Shown here: positions 25,936-34,914 of the stretch, one piece after another
Layout of the letters: every line of letters starts with the position of its first letter
Position numbering within the stretch: position 1 is the first letter of the stretch
NCBI GenBank assembly: GCA_002435755.1
Contig: DIYH01000046.1
Coordinates: 62,001-126,000 of the forward strand
DNA length: 64,000 nucleotides
Origin: Flammeovirgaceae bacterium UBA6059
GTDB lineage: Bacteria; Bacteroidota; Bacteroidia; Cytophagales; Cyclobacteriaceae
Reading direction: 5' to 3'
The notes under the pieces: generated by a model
Told to the model about the DNA's origin: nothing
Databases searched by the model: none
The model's input: the letters and a program-made list of their open reading frames with translations, nothing else
Translations under genes and position numbers: made by a program

Positions 25936-26394
25936 GATTCCCTGCGGGAATGACTTCTGGGAGCAGAGAACCAGTTTTTACGACCACTTGCCATCCCACA
26001 GTCACGCCAGAATGGAGTCTATCCTTCTTGAAGCACAAGCATCTCATGATAGATTCCCTACGGGAATGACTTCCGGGAGCAGAGAACCAGTTTTTGCCAC
26101 CACTTGTCCATCCCACAGTCACTCCAGAATGGAGTCTTTTGATTTGCTGAAAGGGTGTATTGCTTATGGAAACGACTTTGGTGTAGAAACTCTCTGTCCC
26201 GACCAATTAACCATCAAGCAGTCACTCCTTTCGGGAGTCTATAGGCAAAGTTAAAAGAATAGATTTCCTACGGGAAAGACTGCATTGTGTAGAAAAATAC
26301 AAGACCGAACGACAGTCCGTTCCACAATCGCTCACGAAGGCAGTATGGGCATTCAGTTCCATCAATGGATTCCTTGCGGGAATGACTTCTGGGA
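25936..26394. repeat. Diverged paired-hairpin repeat array, right of the GIY-YIG gene
   Basis: This holds four to five units of the same family as the left array but more diverged. Hairpin B copies occur at 25936, 26051, 26263 and 26367 (loops TGC, TAC, TAC, TGC). Hairpin A copies occur near 26000 (ACGCC/GGAGT), 26119 (ACTCC-AGAAT-GGAGT) and 26223 (ACTCC-TTTCG-GGAGT). Two units share a GGGAGCAGAGAACCAGTTTT linker not found on the left. The array ends about 50 bases before the stop of the convergent GH3 gene. I see no other gene in 25915-26446. Confidence 0.85.
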
Positions 26395-26446
26395 TGAAAC
26401 TATTACCTCAAACGCCTAATACTAAACTAACCCAAACACCACCAAC

Positions 26447-28639
26447 TCATCTCAAGGTGATAACCTGTTCCAAAGGAGTAGCAGCTCCTAGAGATATACT
26501 CCGCGATCCCGGAGAAGAGTTGCCAACAATGAGCTTGTACTTGCCAAGTCGCCAGACACGCTTACCCTGGGTATTCACCACGAGAAGTTGGTCTGGTGAT
26601 AGTTGAAAATTCAACCTTTTAGTTTCACCTGACATAAGAGAGACACGTCGAAAAGCTTTCAGACTTGTATTGGGCATCCCATCTACCGTGTCCATTGGAC
26701 TTACATACAATTGAATCACCTCATCAATATCATAACTTCCCTCATTGCTAATGCTAACTTCCAATTGGAGCGTATCTTCCTGATTAAGAGACTTTGCAGT
26801 TGTCAATTCACTGAACTTCACTGATGAATAAGTCAGGCCAAATCCAAAAGGATAAAGTGGCTCATCGCTCATGTACTTGTAGGTTCTACCTTGCATAGCA
26901 TAATCTTCGTAAGGAGGTAGCTGTTCTTCATTCTTTGGGAAAGTGATTGGCAAATGCCCACTTGGGGAGTAGTCTCCAAAAAGGACATCAGCGACTGCAT
27001 TCCCACCTTGTTCTCCAGGATACCAGATCTGAAGTATAGCATCGCAATGCTCCTCAATGTCTTCCAATGATACCGGGCTTCCGCTTGCTATCACTAGTAC
27101 CAATGGACCCTTCTTATGTTTGATCAGTTCTTTTACATAATTGACCTGATTTTGAGGAAGACTCAAATCGATCTTATCGCCATGATGTTCTGCGGCGATG
27201 GCGTCCACTTGTTCACCTTCGCGATCGGCACTCAAACCCACTACACATATCGTTACGTCTGATAGTGATGCCACGAATGGTGCATAGTTCAATTCATTGA
27301 GGTTGTCGTGGAATGGTAGTACACCTTTTCTGTAGTTAAGAGAAGATCCGATGGATAAAGCATCTGCTATTCCTTCCAAAACCGTAACAAAATTCGAGCT
27401 GATGCCATAGTAGTTGCCCATTAGCATGTCTACGGAGTTGGCAAAAGGTCCGGTGACGTAGGGCACTTTTACATCCTTCGACAGTGGCAGTGTATTATCC
27501 TTGTTCTTTAGGAGGACAATTGACTTTCTGGCTACTTCTCTTGCTAGCGCAACATGCTCATTACTATGGATTAAAGTCTCTCCATATTGATTGAAAGGAT
27601 TAGTTGAAGATTCGTCAAATAAGCCGAGTCTGAACCTGGTCCTGAAAAGCTCTTTGGCCCTAAGGTGAATGAGTTCCTCGGTGACCAGTCCTTGTGCTAG
27701 TGCCTGATTAAGCTTATTGTATGTACCACCACAATTGAGATTCACACCTGCTTTGAATGCTGCCGCTGCGGCCTCCACTTCGGAATCAACAAAACCATGT
27801 TCCGATGCTATCCGGCCTATGGCTCCACAGTCTGAAACAATATAGCCGTCGAAATTCCACTGATCTCGCAAGATGTCCTTCAGCAAATAATCACTGGCAT
27901 TGGCCGGAACGTCATTAACGGCATTATAGGCTGCCATCACACCCTCCACATTAGCCTCTGTTACCAATAACTCAAAGGCAGGGAGATACGTTTCGTATAA
28001 ATCTTGCTTCGAAGGTGAGACATTGAAAGTCATTCTATCCGCCTCCGGACCGGAATGAACTGCAAAATGCTTGGCACAGGCTGTCGTTTTGAGATAGTTG
28101 GGGTCATCCCCTTGCATACCTCGGACAAATGCTGAGCCTAATACTGAAGTCAGGTAGGGATCTTCACCAAAGGTCTCCTGACCTCTACCCCACCGGGGAT
28201 CTCTAAAGATATTGATGTTAGGAGACCAAAAAGTCAGCCCGGCATACCTGCCTCGGTTGCCCATTGCGCTGGACACATTGTACTTTGCCCTTGCTTCGGT
28301 CGATATGGCATCCGCCATTCGCTCAACTAGTTCAGGATCGAATGTCGCTGCAAGGCCGATGATTTGGGGAAATACTGTAGCCTTACCATTCCGAGCTACT
28401 CCATGGAGTGCTTCATTCCACCATTCATATTCGGGTACCCCCAACCGATCAATTGCAACTGCATCATTGACAAGTTGAGTAAGCTTCTCTTCTGTAGTCA
28501 TCTGACTCACCAAAATCTCCACCCTGGTATCGAGTGGCAGACTCGCATCTTGAAATCGCCAGTCAATGGATTGACCATACACGTAACTCGTCATCACAAG
28601 CATGGCCAATAGAAGAACCGATCTAAATACTCTAACCAT
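26447..28639 (-). CDS. Secreted glycoside hydrolase family 3 (beta-glucosidase/xylosidase type)
   Basis: This is a 730-residue GH3 enzyme with a signal peptide (LLLAMLVMTSYVYGQ). It has the (alpha/beta)8 domain, an (alpha/beta)6 sandwich and a C-terminal fibronectin-III-like domain. The nucleophile is Asp270 in GYIVSDCGAI. FSPNINIFRDPRWGRGQETFG-like segments and KHFAVHSGPE mark the active site. The SDCGAI form is typical of the beta-xylosidase/arabinosidase branch, but exo-beta-glucosidases or galactosidases in algal clusters share it. The preceding small membrane-protein gene is 34 bases away. Confidence 0.92.
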   Translation of the reverse strand: MVRVFRSVLLLAMLVMTSYVYGQSIDWRFQDASLPLDTRVEILVSQMTTEEKLTQLVNDAVAIDRLGVPEYEWWNEALHGVARNGKATVFPQIIGLAATFDPELVERMADAISTEARAKYNVSSAMGNRGRYAGLTFWSPNINIFRDPRWGRGQETFGEDPYLTSVLGSAFVRGMQGDDPNYLKTTACAKHFAVHSGPEADRMTFNVSPSKQDLYETYLPAFELLVTEANVEGVMAAYNAVNDVPANASDYLLKDILRDQWNFDGYIVSDCGAIGRIASEHGFVDSEVEAAAAAFKAGVNLNCGGTYNKLNQALAQGLVTEELIHLRAKELFRTRFRLGLFDESSTNPFNQYGETLIHSNEHVALAREVARKSIVLLKNKDNTLPLSKDVKVPYVTGPFANSVDMLMGNYYGISSNFVTVLEGIADALSIGSSLNYRKGVLPFHDNLNELNYAPFVASLSDVTICVVGLSADREGEQVDAIAAEHHGDKIDLSLPQNQVNYVKELIKHKKGPLVLVIASGSPVSLEDIEEHCDAILQIWYPGEQGGNAVADVLFGDYSPSGHLPITFPKNEEQLPPYEDYAMQGRTYKYMSDEPLYPFGFGLTYSSVKFSELTTAKSLNQEDTLQLEVSISNEGSYDIDEVIQLYVSPMDTVDGMPNTSLKAFRRVSLMSGETKRLNFQLSPDQLLVVNTQGKRVWRLGKYKLIVGNSSPGSRSISLGAATPLEQVITLR

Positions 28640-28673
28640 GTTTAGTTTTTACCCTCAAGAAACCTCCATCGTT

Positions 28674-28868
28674 TCATTCACGTGGTAGCGTATTTTCACA
28701 TAGATCCAATTGCTTTCTCAAGAGCTCAATTTCATGCTGCTGCTCGCGCGTGGTTAAATAGAAAGCCATTGCTTCTTGTGCTTTAACATAAGCAAAACCA
28801 ACTATCCACAGCTCTATCAATACTGCTATGATGATCAATATCCATTTCCAAACTTTCATAATTATCAA
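28674..28868 (-). CDS. Small single-span membrane protein with coiled-coil tail
   Basis: This is a 64-residue ORF with one transmembrane helix (WILIIIAVLIELWIVGFAYV) and a charged, heptad-like tail (TREQQHEIELLRKQLDLCEN). ATG at 28859 is an alternative start giving MKVWKW. It is codirectional with and 34 bases upstream of the GH3 gene, and separated from the GH117 operon by a terminator. It is unrecognised, but hydrophobicity and placement make it a credible gene. Confidence 0.55.
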   Translation of the reverse strand: MIIMKVWKWILIIIAVLIELWIVGFAYVKAQEAMAFYLTTREQQHEIELLRKQLDLCENTLPRE

Positions 28869-28913
28869 GATTAGAGTTCACGCATTAATAGACAAGTACG
28901 TCTGGCATTGATC

Positions 28914-28937
28914 AAAAAGACCGGGCTTACCGCCCGG
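28914..28937 (-). terminator. Rho-independent terminator of the AHG operon
   Basis: On the minus strand CCGGGC-GGTAA-GCCCGG is followed by TCTTTTTG. It lies about 65 bases past the GH117 stop and closes the operon that begins at the GH2 gene starting at 39313. Confidence 0.85.
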
Positions 28938-29002
28938 CCTTCACAACTGATTGGTAGTAATACCTCATAAGTATACACCTTAACCAAGCCCCATTGTTGT
29001 TA

Positions 29003-30226
29003 TTATTCATCGCTGCTCTTGGATGATCCAGCTTCGCCTTTACCCACATGGGTAGTCTTCCGCTTGCCTTCGTAGCGGCGAATGTACTGGTAGTCATAGC
29101 TACGGTACTGGTGTGTTAGCCCCCATCCGAATATGGCAAAAGGCTCTTCGTTGTTTAGTTCTCTATTGAGGCCAATAGCGTGCGGCGGTGCTGGGATGCT
29201 GGCAATGATATCGAAGTTAATACCATCTGGTGACCATTGGATTGTATTCTTCTCAGGACCGTCTGTTGTAATCAAAGAGGCAATTCCTCCTTCATGCTCC
29301 CATACACATATTTCATGACCGCTATTAGAAATAGGGTTGTAAGGTGACTTGATATATGGTCCTAGTGGATTGTCTGAAATCGCCACACCATGACGTATCT
29401 GACGACCACCAAAAGTGATCTCTTCACCCATCTGCTCACCTTTGTAGTAGAGATAAAACTTTCCTTTGTAAGGGATAATGCATGGATCATGCACCTTATG
29501 GCTATCAAAGTCTCCTTTTTTCTCCACCAAGAATCGGTTTTGGGTTTCCCCAATCCAAACTCCATTGTCCGCAGGACTTAATACCGGCTCCTCTGTTTTA
29601 GTCCAGGGTCCGTGCGGGGAGTCGGCCCATGCCATACCTACCTGGTTCTTTACTCTCACATTGTATGGCGATTTTACGGTTTGGTAGACCAGATAATATT
29701 TGTCCTCCCATTGCATGATTTCGGTAGTAAATATAGAACGATCATCGTAGGCTCCTTTTTCTCCTCTCGGTACGGCCATCCCTTCTTCCTTCCAAGTCCA
29801 GCCGTCTTCCGAAGTAGCATACCAGATATCACATCTATCCCAAGGAAATACTTTATCGTTTTCAATGTCTCCGGCAAAGCCATCGGTAGGCCCGGTACTC
29901 TTGCTATACCATACAAAGAATTTGCCATCTACTTTGATGATTGCGCTCGGATCTCGCCTTACGACACCTTCCTCATAGGCCAAATCCCCTTTCAGGTCAT
30001 AAACTCTAAACTCACCAAACCATTCATTACCTACATCCGGCCACTGAAGGGCACGCTTTGAAGCGGCACTCAGATAGTCGGGATTGGTAATACCCAGAAA
30101 ATCTATTTGTTGGGCAGTAGGTCTTATTTCATCTTCCGAAGCGGATGGAGCCTGTTCTTGAGGTGCATTGCATGCTCCTAACGAGATCATTAAGATCAGC
30201 ACCATGTATTTGTTGAAATCATTCAT
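29003..30226 (-). CDS. GH117 alpha-1,3-(3,6-anhydro)-L-galactosidase (neoagarobiose hydrolase-like)
   Basis: This is a 407-residue five-bladed beta-propeller glycosidase of family GH117, which releases 3,6-anhydro-L-galactose from the non-reducing end of neoagaro-oligosaccharides. The lipobox SLGAC places it as a lipoprotein with acylated Cys19. Near-invariant GH117 segments are easy to read: RRDPSA (Asp92), VFPWDRCDIWYATSEDGWTW at about 126-145, KVHDPC (Asp247) and SGHEICVW (His304, Glu305), which correspond to the acid and metal-site residues. It is the last gene of the AHG operon, ten bases after the RhaT-like permease gene, and is the strongest single indicator of agar or porphyran use. 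Confidence 0.95.
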   Translation of the reverse strand: MNDFNKYMVLILMISLGACNAPQEQAPSASEDEIRPTAQQIDFLGITNPDYLSAASKRALQWPDVGNEWFGEFRVYDLKGDLAYEEGVVRRDPSAIIKVDGKFFVWYSKSTGPTDGFAGDIENDKVFPWDRCDIWYATSEDGWTWKEEGMAVPRGEKGAYDDRSIFTTEIMQWEDKYYLVYQTVKSPYNVRVKNQVGMAWADSPHGPWTKTEEPVLSPADNGVWIGETQNRFLVEKKGDFDSHKVHDPCIIPYKGKFYLYYKGEQMGEEITFGGRQIRHGVAISDNPLGPYIKSPYNPISNSGHEICVWEHEGGIASLITTDGPEKNTIQWSPDGINFDIIASIPAPPHAIGLNRELNNEEPFAIFGWGLTHQYRSYDYQYIRRYEGKRKTTHVGKGEAGSSKSSDE

Positions 30227-30237
30227 GAGTTAGTGTT

Positions 30238-31248
30238 TTATGTTAATGAGTTACCTACCGCAATGACAATCACTCCTGTGATCATGGCGGCCAGTCCAAT
30301 AAATAATGAGTTCTTGGCTTTGGATGAGGCGTTGGACCATTCGCCAGTTACTAGCCCACTAACTATCGCTACCGCAACACAAATAGTGTTAAAAATTGCA
30401 TAGCCAACAGTATTTCCTGCACTACCTAGCTTAAATGCTGCGAAGGCAAACAAAGCGGAAGCTGCGAAATTTAGAACAGCCATGATTGAGGTAAGGCCAA
30501 TGTTGCTTCCTAGAGAGCCAGAGCTAAACTTACTCCATAGCTTTTTGCTGCTAAGTTGTGTAACAAAATAAGGCACTACGAATATACCACCGGCAACATA
30601 GATGATAAACATGACGCCCACGGCTGTGACCCATTCTGGGTTACCAGCGGCCAGTGACGCCTCATGAATCACAGGTCGACCGACAGCATTTGCATAGCTA
30701 AATCCGGTAGCCAAAAGACCACCTCCAACGGCAATACCGATACCAGCGTCCATGGATCCTTGTTGAGTATTGTCTTCTTTCCCTTTGTCCTGCTGACGCT
30801 GCATCCCAGCTTTGCCGTTGGCAATTACTCCAATTAATACAATCACAATCCCGACCATGATGGTCATGAATTGATTGGTTGCCGGTAGGCCATCTACAAG
30901 AAATGGAAGCAAGGAGCCTACCAGTATGACAGTTCCTATGAAAATGGAAAAACCGAGAGAAAGACCAATATGATTGATTGCCTTTCCCCACATCATTACT
31001 CCAATACCCCAAAGTATACTGGCAATCCCCATCTTAAGAAGTATATCAGCTGGAATAGCACTCAATACTCCCGTGAAACCGGTGATTAGCGCAAATCCAG
31101 CTAAAACAGGTACAATGAACATGTTTATGGTAAACATCATACCCCAGGTGTTCTCGAATTCAAACCCCTTAGTGTATTTCTCTGGAAGGGCGTAGAGTCC
31201 GAGCATGATACCCGCCAACACTACCCAAATTAATCCTTCAATCATCAA
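30238..31248 (-). CDS. RhaT-like sugar permease (candidate anhydro-galactose transporter)
   Basis: This is a 336-residue permease of the L-rhamnose-proton symporter/DMT-type group with ten hydrophobic helices. The opening LIWVVLAGIMLGLYALPEKY and the WGIGVMMWGKAINHIGLSLG segment near 82-101 are typical of RhaT relatives. Its place between GH117 and the aldose epimerase, inside the AHG operon, suggests uptake across the inner membrane of the sugar freed by GH117, probably 3,6-anhydro-L-galactose. The transport substrate is inferred from context. Confidence 0.85.
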   Translation of the reverse strand: MMIEGLIWVVLAGIMLGLYALPEKYTKGFEFENTWGMMFTINMFIVPVLAGFALITGFTGVLSAIPADILLKMGIASILWGIGVMMWGKAINHIGLSLGFSIFIGTVILVGSLLPFLVDGLPATNQFMTIMVGIVIVLIGVIANGKAGMQRQQDKGKEDNTQQGSMDAGIGIAVGGGLLATGFSYANAVGRPVIHEASLAAGNPEWVTAVGVMFIIYVAGGIFVVPYFVTQLSSKKLWSKFSSGSLGSNIGLTSIMAVLNFAASALFAFAAFKLGSAGNTVGYAIFNTICVAVAIVSGLVTGEWSNASSKAKNSLFIGLAAMITGVIVIAVGNSLT

Positions 31249-31270
31249 ATATCATTTTGGTTAATGTCAA

Positions 31271-32332
31271 TTATTTCCAGTTGAAACCGAACACTGTATA
31301 GCTTTCGTACTTCTCGTCTGGATGTGTAAATGCTCCCGGAGAATAAGGGATATTGGGTCCATTAGGATATCTGTGTGTTTCGCAGCAGAATCCCCTGTAT
31401 CGACCAAATCGATCCCCATTTTCTCGTTTAAGCTTATCTGATGTATAATATCCACTGTAAAAAAGCATGCCGGGTTCTGTGGTCGACAATGTCATGGAGG
31501 TACCACTTTCCTGATGCTCGAAAGCAGCAACTTTTCTTAAATCCTTGCGATTGTCGAACACGAAGTAATGCTCAAAACCAGTTGGCAATTCATTCAACGC
31601 ATCTTTAAAGAGTTTACTCTTTCGTAAATCTGCAGGATCACCTTCCACACTTGCGATCTCACCAACTGGAACGTTTGTTGCATCTGGTTTCAAGTAGTTT
31701 TCGGCAAATACTTGCGCTTTATGGTTATGAATAGTCTCTTCAAAACCAGAAAGATTCCAATAACAGTGATTGGTCATTGAGATTGGAGTTCGCTGAGTTG
31801 TGAATGCTTCGTAGAGAAAATGAAGTTGATTGTTATTATCCAAAATAATGGTGACTCGAGGTAACACCTTTCCTGGGAACCCCTCCTCCATATCTGGGCT
31901 CTCGATGGACAATCGGATACCTACCTCACCTTCATCCGCGAACTCTTCTGCGTCCCAAATCCTTTTGTCAAAGCCCTTAATACCACCGTGCAAATGGTTT
32001 GGCCCGTCGTTGGTTGCTAGTTTATACTCTTTACCGTCGATCTTAAACTTCCCATCCTTTATTCGAGATGCAAATCGACCGACAGTACTTCCAAAATAAG
32101 GCGCATTAGCTCTGTATTCATCTGACAGATAGCCTTCCAGTGTATCGAATCCACAGACTATTTCTTTTCTGCCAGTGGCGCAAGGTATGCTTACTGAAGT
32201 TATAGTTGCTCCATAAGAAGTAACTTTGACCACCATTCCATTGACGTTTTCCAGAGTGTAGAGGTGAACGTCCTGACCATCAATGGTACCAAACTCTTGC
32301 TTCGAGACTTTCATAAATTCTTCAATTATCAT
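31271..32332 (-). CDS. Aldose 1-epimerase (mutarotase)
   Basis: This is a 353-residue galactose mutarotase-family protein without a signal peptide. Family motifs are GRFASRI near 80, NDGPNHLHGG (His near 104-109), TNHCYWNLSG (catalytic His near 193) and CCETHRYPNGPN (catalytic Glu near 315). It interconverts sugar anomers, here probably galactose or anhydro-galactose released by the operon's glycosidases. It overlaps the upstream cycloisomerase gene by four bases. Confidence 0.92.
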   Translation of the reverse strand: MIIEEFMKVSKQEFGTIDGQDVHLYTLENVNGMVVKVTSYGATITSVSIPCATGRKEIVCGFDTLEGYLSDEYRANAPYFGSTVGRFASRIKDGKFKIDGKEYKLATNDGPNHLHGGIKGFDKRIWDAEEFADEGEVGIRLSIESPDMEEGFPGKVLPRVTIILDNNNQLHFLYEAFTTQRTPISMTNHCYWNLSGFEETIHNHKAQVFAENYLKPDATNVPVGEIASVEGDPADLRKSKLFKDALNELPTGFEHYFVFDNRKDLRKVAAFEHQESGTSMTLSTTEPGMLFYSGYYTSDKLKRENGDRFGRYRGFCCETHRYPNGPNIPYSPGAFTHPDEKYESYTVFGFNWK

Positions 32333-33420
32333 AACTGATATGGGTTAAGTTTTTTCCAATCAAATTCAACACCGATACCTGGAAATTCAGGAGCAACTGC
32401 CCTTCGGTTTTCAACAACTAACGGCCTTGTCGTATACTCATCTATTGGGAAACTATGTACTTCAAGCCAACCTGCATTAGGTTGTGCTGAAACCAGGCTC
32501 ACGTGTAATTCTTGCATTCCATGAGAACATATAGGAAGTTTGTATTTACGTGATAGTTCTGCTACTTTCAACCATCCAGTTATGCCGCCACAATTAGACA
32601 CATCCGGAATGATGTATCCTAAATTGGCCTGATCAAATGCGTACCCAAACTCGTAAATGGTATGCAGATTCTCGCCCATAGCCAAAGGAATAGACGTTTG
32701 TGAAGCGATTTTGGCGAATCCCTTGTAGTCATCTGGTAAAGTAGGCTCTTCAAACCAGGTGATGTTATAAGGTTCGAAAGCTTTGGATGCATCGATGGCC
32801 TCATCTACTGTTAAAGAATAGTTAGCATCAACCATGAAAGTACGATCAGGGCCAATGAAGTCCCTAACTGCAGCCACTCTTTCGACATCTTCGGTAAGAT
32901 TGGGTTTACCTACTTTAATTTTAACTGCATCATAGCCATTATCTAGGTAGCCCTGAATTGAATTGAGCAGCTTAGGTAATGGAAACTGGAGATCAATACC
33001 TCCGCAGTACGCATTGCATGTGGAACCAGCCCCCCCTGCCACCTTCCACAAGGGCAATCCAAGCTTCTTACAATGAATATCCCAAAGGGCAATATCGATA
33101 CTTGAAATAGCAAAAGACGAAATACCACCTCGACCTACATAATGAATATTCCATTCCATGAAATCGTAGATCGCTGCTATGTCTGTACCGTCCCTATCTA
33201 GCAGATCTGGTTTAAGATCATAGTCTATCATCGATTTAATAGCTAGACCACCTTTACCCCCGGTATAGGTGTAGCCGGTACCTTTAGAGCCATCAGACAA
33301 CCAAACCGTAGTAGTAATCAATTCAAAATGAGAATGAGCGGGATGTTTAGCGTCTGTTAGCACTTCTTTTAAAGGAATACGGAAGAGCCGAGAAGTGATA
33401 TCTACAATTTTGCTACCCAA
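32329..33420 (-). CDS. Enolase-superfamily cycloisomerase (3,6-anhydro-L-galactonate cycloisomerase-like)
   Basis: This is a 363-residue mandelate racemase/muconate lactonising-type enzyme. Metal ligands are Asp198 (MVDAN), Glu224 (WFEEP) and Glu250 (MGEN). The general base pair is K167-x-K169, and His300 with Asp273 forms the opposite dyad. In the known AHG pathway an enolase-superfamily enzyme converts 3,6-anhydro-L-galactonate to 2-keto-3-deoxy-L-galactonate. Placement directly after the putative AHG dehydrogenase (eight-base gap) supports that function here. Other sugar-acid dehydratases of the superfamily are the alternative. Confidence 0.88.
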   Translation of the reverse strand: MGSKIVDITSRLFRIPLKEVLTDAKHPAHSHFELITTTVWLSDGSKGTGYTYTGGKGGLAIKSMIDYDLKPDLLDRDGTDIAAIYDFMEWNIHYVGRGGISSFAISSIDIALWDIHCKKLGLPLWKVAGGAGSTCNAYCGGIDLQFPLPKLLNSIQGYLDNGYDAVKIKVGKPNLTEDVERVAAVRDFIGPDRTFMVDANYSLTVDEAIDASKAFEPYNITWFEEPTLPDDYKGFAKIASQTSIPLAMGENLHTIYEFGYAFDQANLGYIIPDVSNCGGITGWLKVAELSRKYKLPICSHGMQELHVSLVSAQPNAGWLEVHSFPIDEYTTRPLVVENRRAVAPEFPGIGVEFDWKKLNPYQL

Positions 33421-33427
33421 GATTCTA

Positions 33428-34882
33428 CTACTTATTATAGTTCACGTAGAAGGTTTTCTTTTCTAGATACTGCTCAAATCCGTACTTGCCGTCTTCACCT
33501 CCAGAACCACTCGACTTGTACCCGTTGTGAAATCCTTGATGTTGCTCACCATGTCCTCTGTTGACATAGATTTCACCGAACTCCAGCTCATCGTTGCAGC
33601 GGAGTATGGTGCGCATATCATTGGTGAATACCATGGCTGCTAGTCCGTATTCACAGTCGTTAGCATAGCCGATCACTTCATCAAAGTCCTTGAACTTTAT
33701 AACCGGCAGTATTGGACCAAATGACTCTTCATGCACGATGGTCATGTCCTGGGTCACGTCAGTCAATACGGTAGGTTCGAACCAATAACCCTTTTCGAAC
33801 TGAGCTCCTTCAGGTCTTTTTCCACCAAAAGCGACTGTTGCGCCTTCCTCAACACTTTTAGCAACTAATTTCTCCATATTGTTGAGCTCCGATTGATTGA
33901 CCTTTGGTCCCATGTCAGAAGTCGGATCCATAGGATCTCCTACTTTGAAGTCCTTTGTCTTAGCCAAAAACCTCTCCATAAAAGAGTCATAGATATCCTC
34001 ATGCAGATAGAGTCGCTCGTTGCAGGTACATACTTGACCACAGTTGTCAAACCTCGAATGAAATGCTCCTTCCACTGCCTGATCTAAATCGGCATCAGCA
34101 AATACAATACAAGGTGCCTTACCTCCTAGCTCAAGTTGTACATGCGTCAAATGATTTGCTGCGGTGCGAAATATCTGTTGTCCGGCAGGCGTGCTGCCTG
34201 TCATGGTCACCATTTTGGTAATCTCATTTTCTACAAGTGCATTACCTAAAACTCTACCTGCACCTGTAACAATATTGAGTACACCTTTTGGGATACCTAC
34301 TTTATTCGCAATATCACCCAGCTCTAATGTAGCCAGAGGTGTCTCTTGAGTCGGCTTAACCACAATAGTATTACCAGCTACTAAAGCCGGACCTATCTTT
34401 CTTCCTGCCAATGCTAATGGGAAGTTCCAGGCAGTAATGGCGACAACCACTCCTCTCGGTATCTTATGAATCCATATATGCTCAGATGGATTATCCGAAG
34501 GAACAATATCGCCTTCAATCTGCCTGGCCCAATCACACGCGTACTCAATGAATGTGGCAGTTACCTCTACCTCGATCTCTGCAAGAGAAATTATCTTGCC
34601 TTGTTCTCGAACTAACAATTCGGCTAGTCGTCGTTTGTTGTTGCGGATCTCGGAGGCAAATGCCCTCATAAGCTCTGCTCGTTTTCTAGGAGGCCATTTT
34701 TTCCAATCTTGAAATGCTGTATCTGCTGCCTTAAGTGCTCTCTTAGCGTCAGATTCTAGACCCATCTGGACAGAGCCTATCGCCTCTCCTGTCGAAGGGC
34801 TAAGAATCTCTCCAGTCTCTCCTGATGAAGCCTTTACCCACTCGCCATTTATAAATAATTCGTAAGTTTTGTTTTCTGACAT
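33428..34882 (-). CDS. Aldehyde dehydrogenase, probable 3,6-anhydro-L-galactose dehydrogenase
   Basis: This is a 484-residue ALDH. Catalytic Cys285 lies in GQVCTCNE, Glu251 in LELGGKAP, and Asn153 in AWNFP. Its closest motif relatives are lactaldehyde dehydrogenases, the group that includes AHG dehydrogenases. It sits immediately upstream of the cycloisomerase and so would make its substrate by oxidising 3,6-anhydro-L-galactose to the aldonate. The function is inferred from operon logic and is well supported by the GH117 gene in the same transcript. Confidence 0.9.
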   Translation of the reverse strand: MSENKTYELFINGEWVKASSGETGEILSPSTGEAIGSVQMGLESDAKRALKAADTAFQDWKKWPPRKRAELMRAFASEIRNNKRRLAELLVREQGKIISLAEIEVEVTATFIEYACDWARQIEGDIVPSDNPSEHIWIHKIPRGVVVAITAWNFPLALAGRKIGPALVAGNTIVVKPTQETPLATLELGDIANKVGIPKGVLNIVTGAGRVLGNALVENEITKMVTMTGSTPAGQQIFRTAANHLTHVQLELGGKAPCIVFADADLDQAVEGAFHSRFDNCGQVCTCNERLYLHEDIYDSFMERFLAKTKDFKVGDPMDPTSDMGPKVNQSELNNMEKLVAKSVEEGATVAFGGKRPEGAQFEKGYWFEPTVLTDVTQDMTIVHEESFGPILPVIKFKDFDEVIGYANDCEYGLAAMVFTNDMRTILRCNDELEFGEIYVNRGHGEQHQGFHNGYKSSGSGGEDGKYGFEQYLEKKTFYVNYNK

Positions 34883-34914
34883 AATTCTTGAATTGTGCTA
34901 ACTAATGATCTAAG

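Noticed and set aside
25031..26394. CRISPR array
   Set aside because: Repeat period is about 104 bases, linkers are near-identical rather than unique spacers, and each unit holds two palindromes. No cas genes are nearby.
34740..34765. Sixth copy of the direct-repeat motif (CTAGAC...CTGGAC)
   Set aside because: It lies inside the ALDH coding region and the half-sites are 10 bp apart, not 11, so I treat it as chance.
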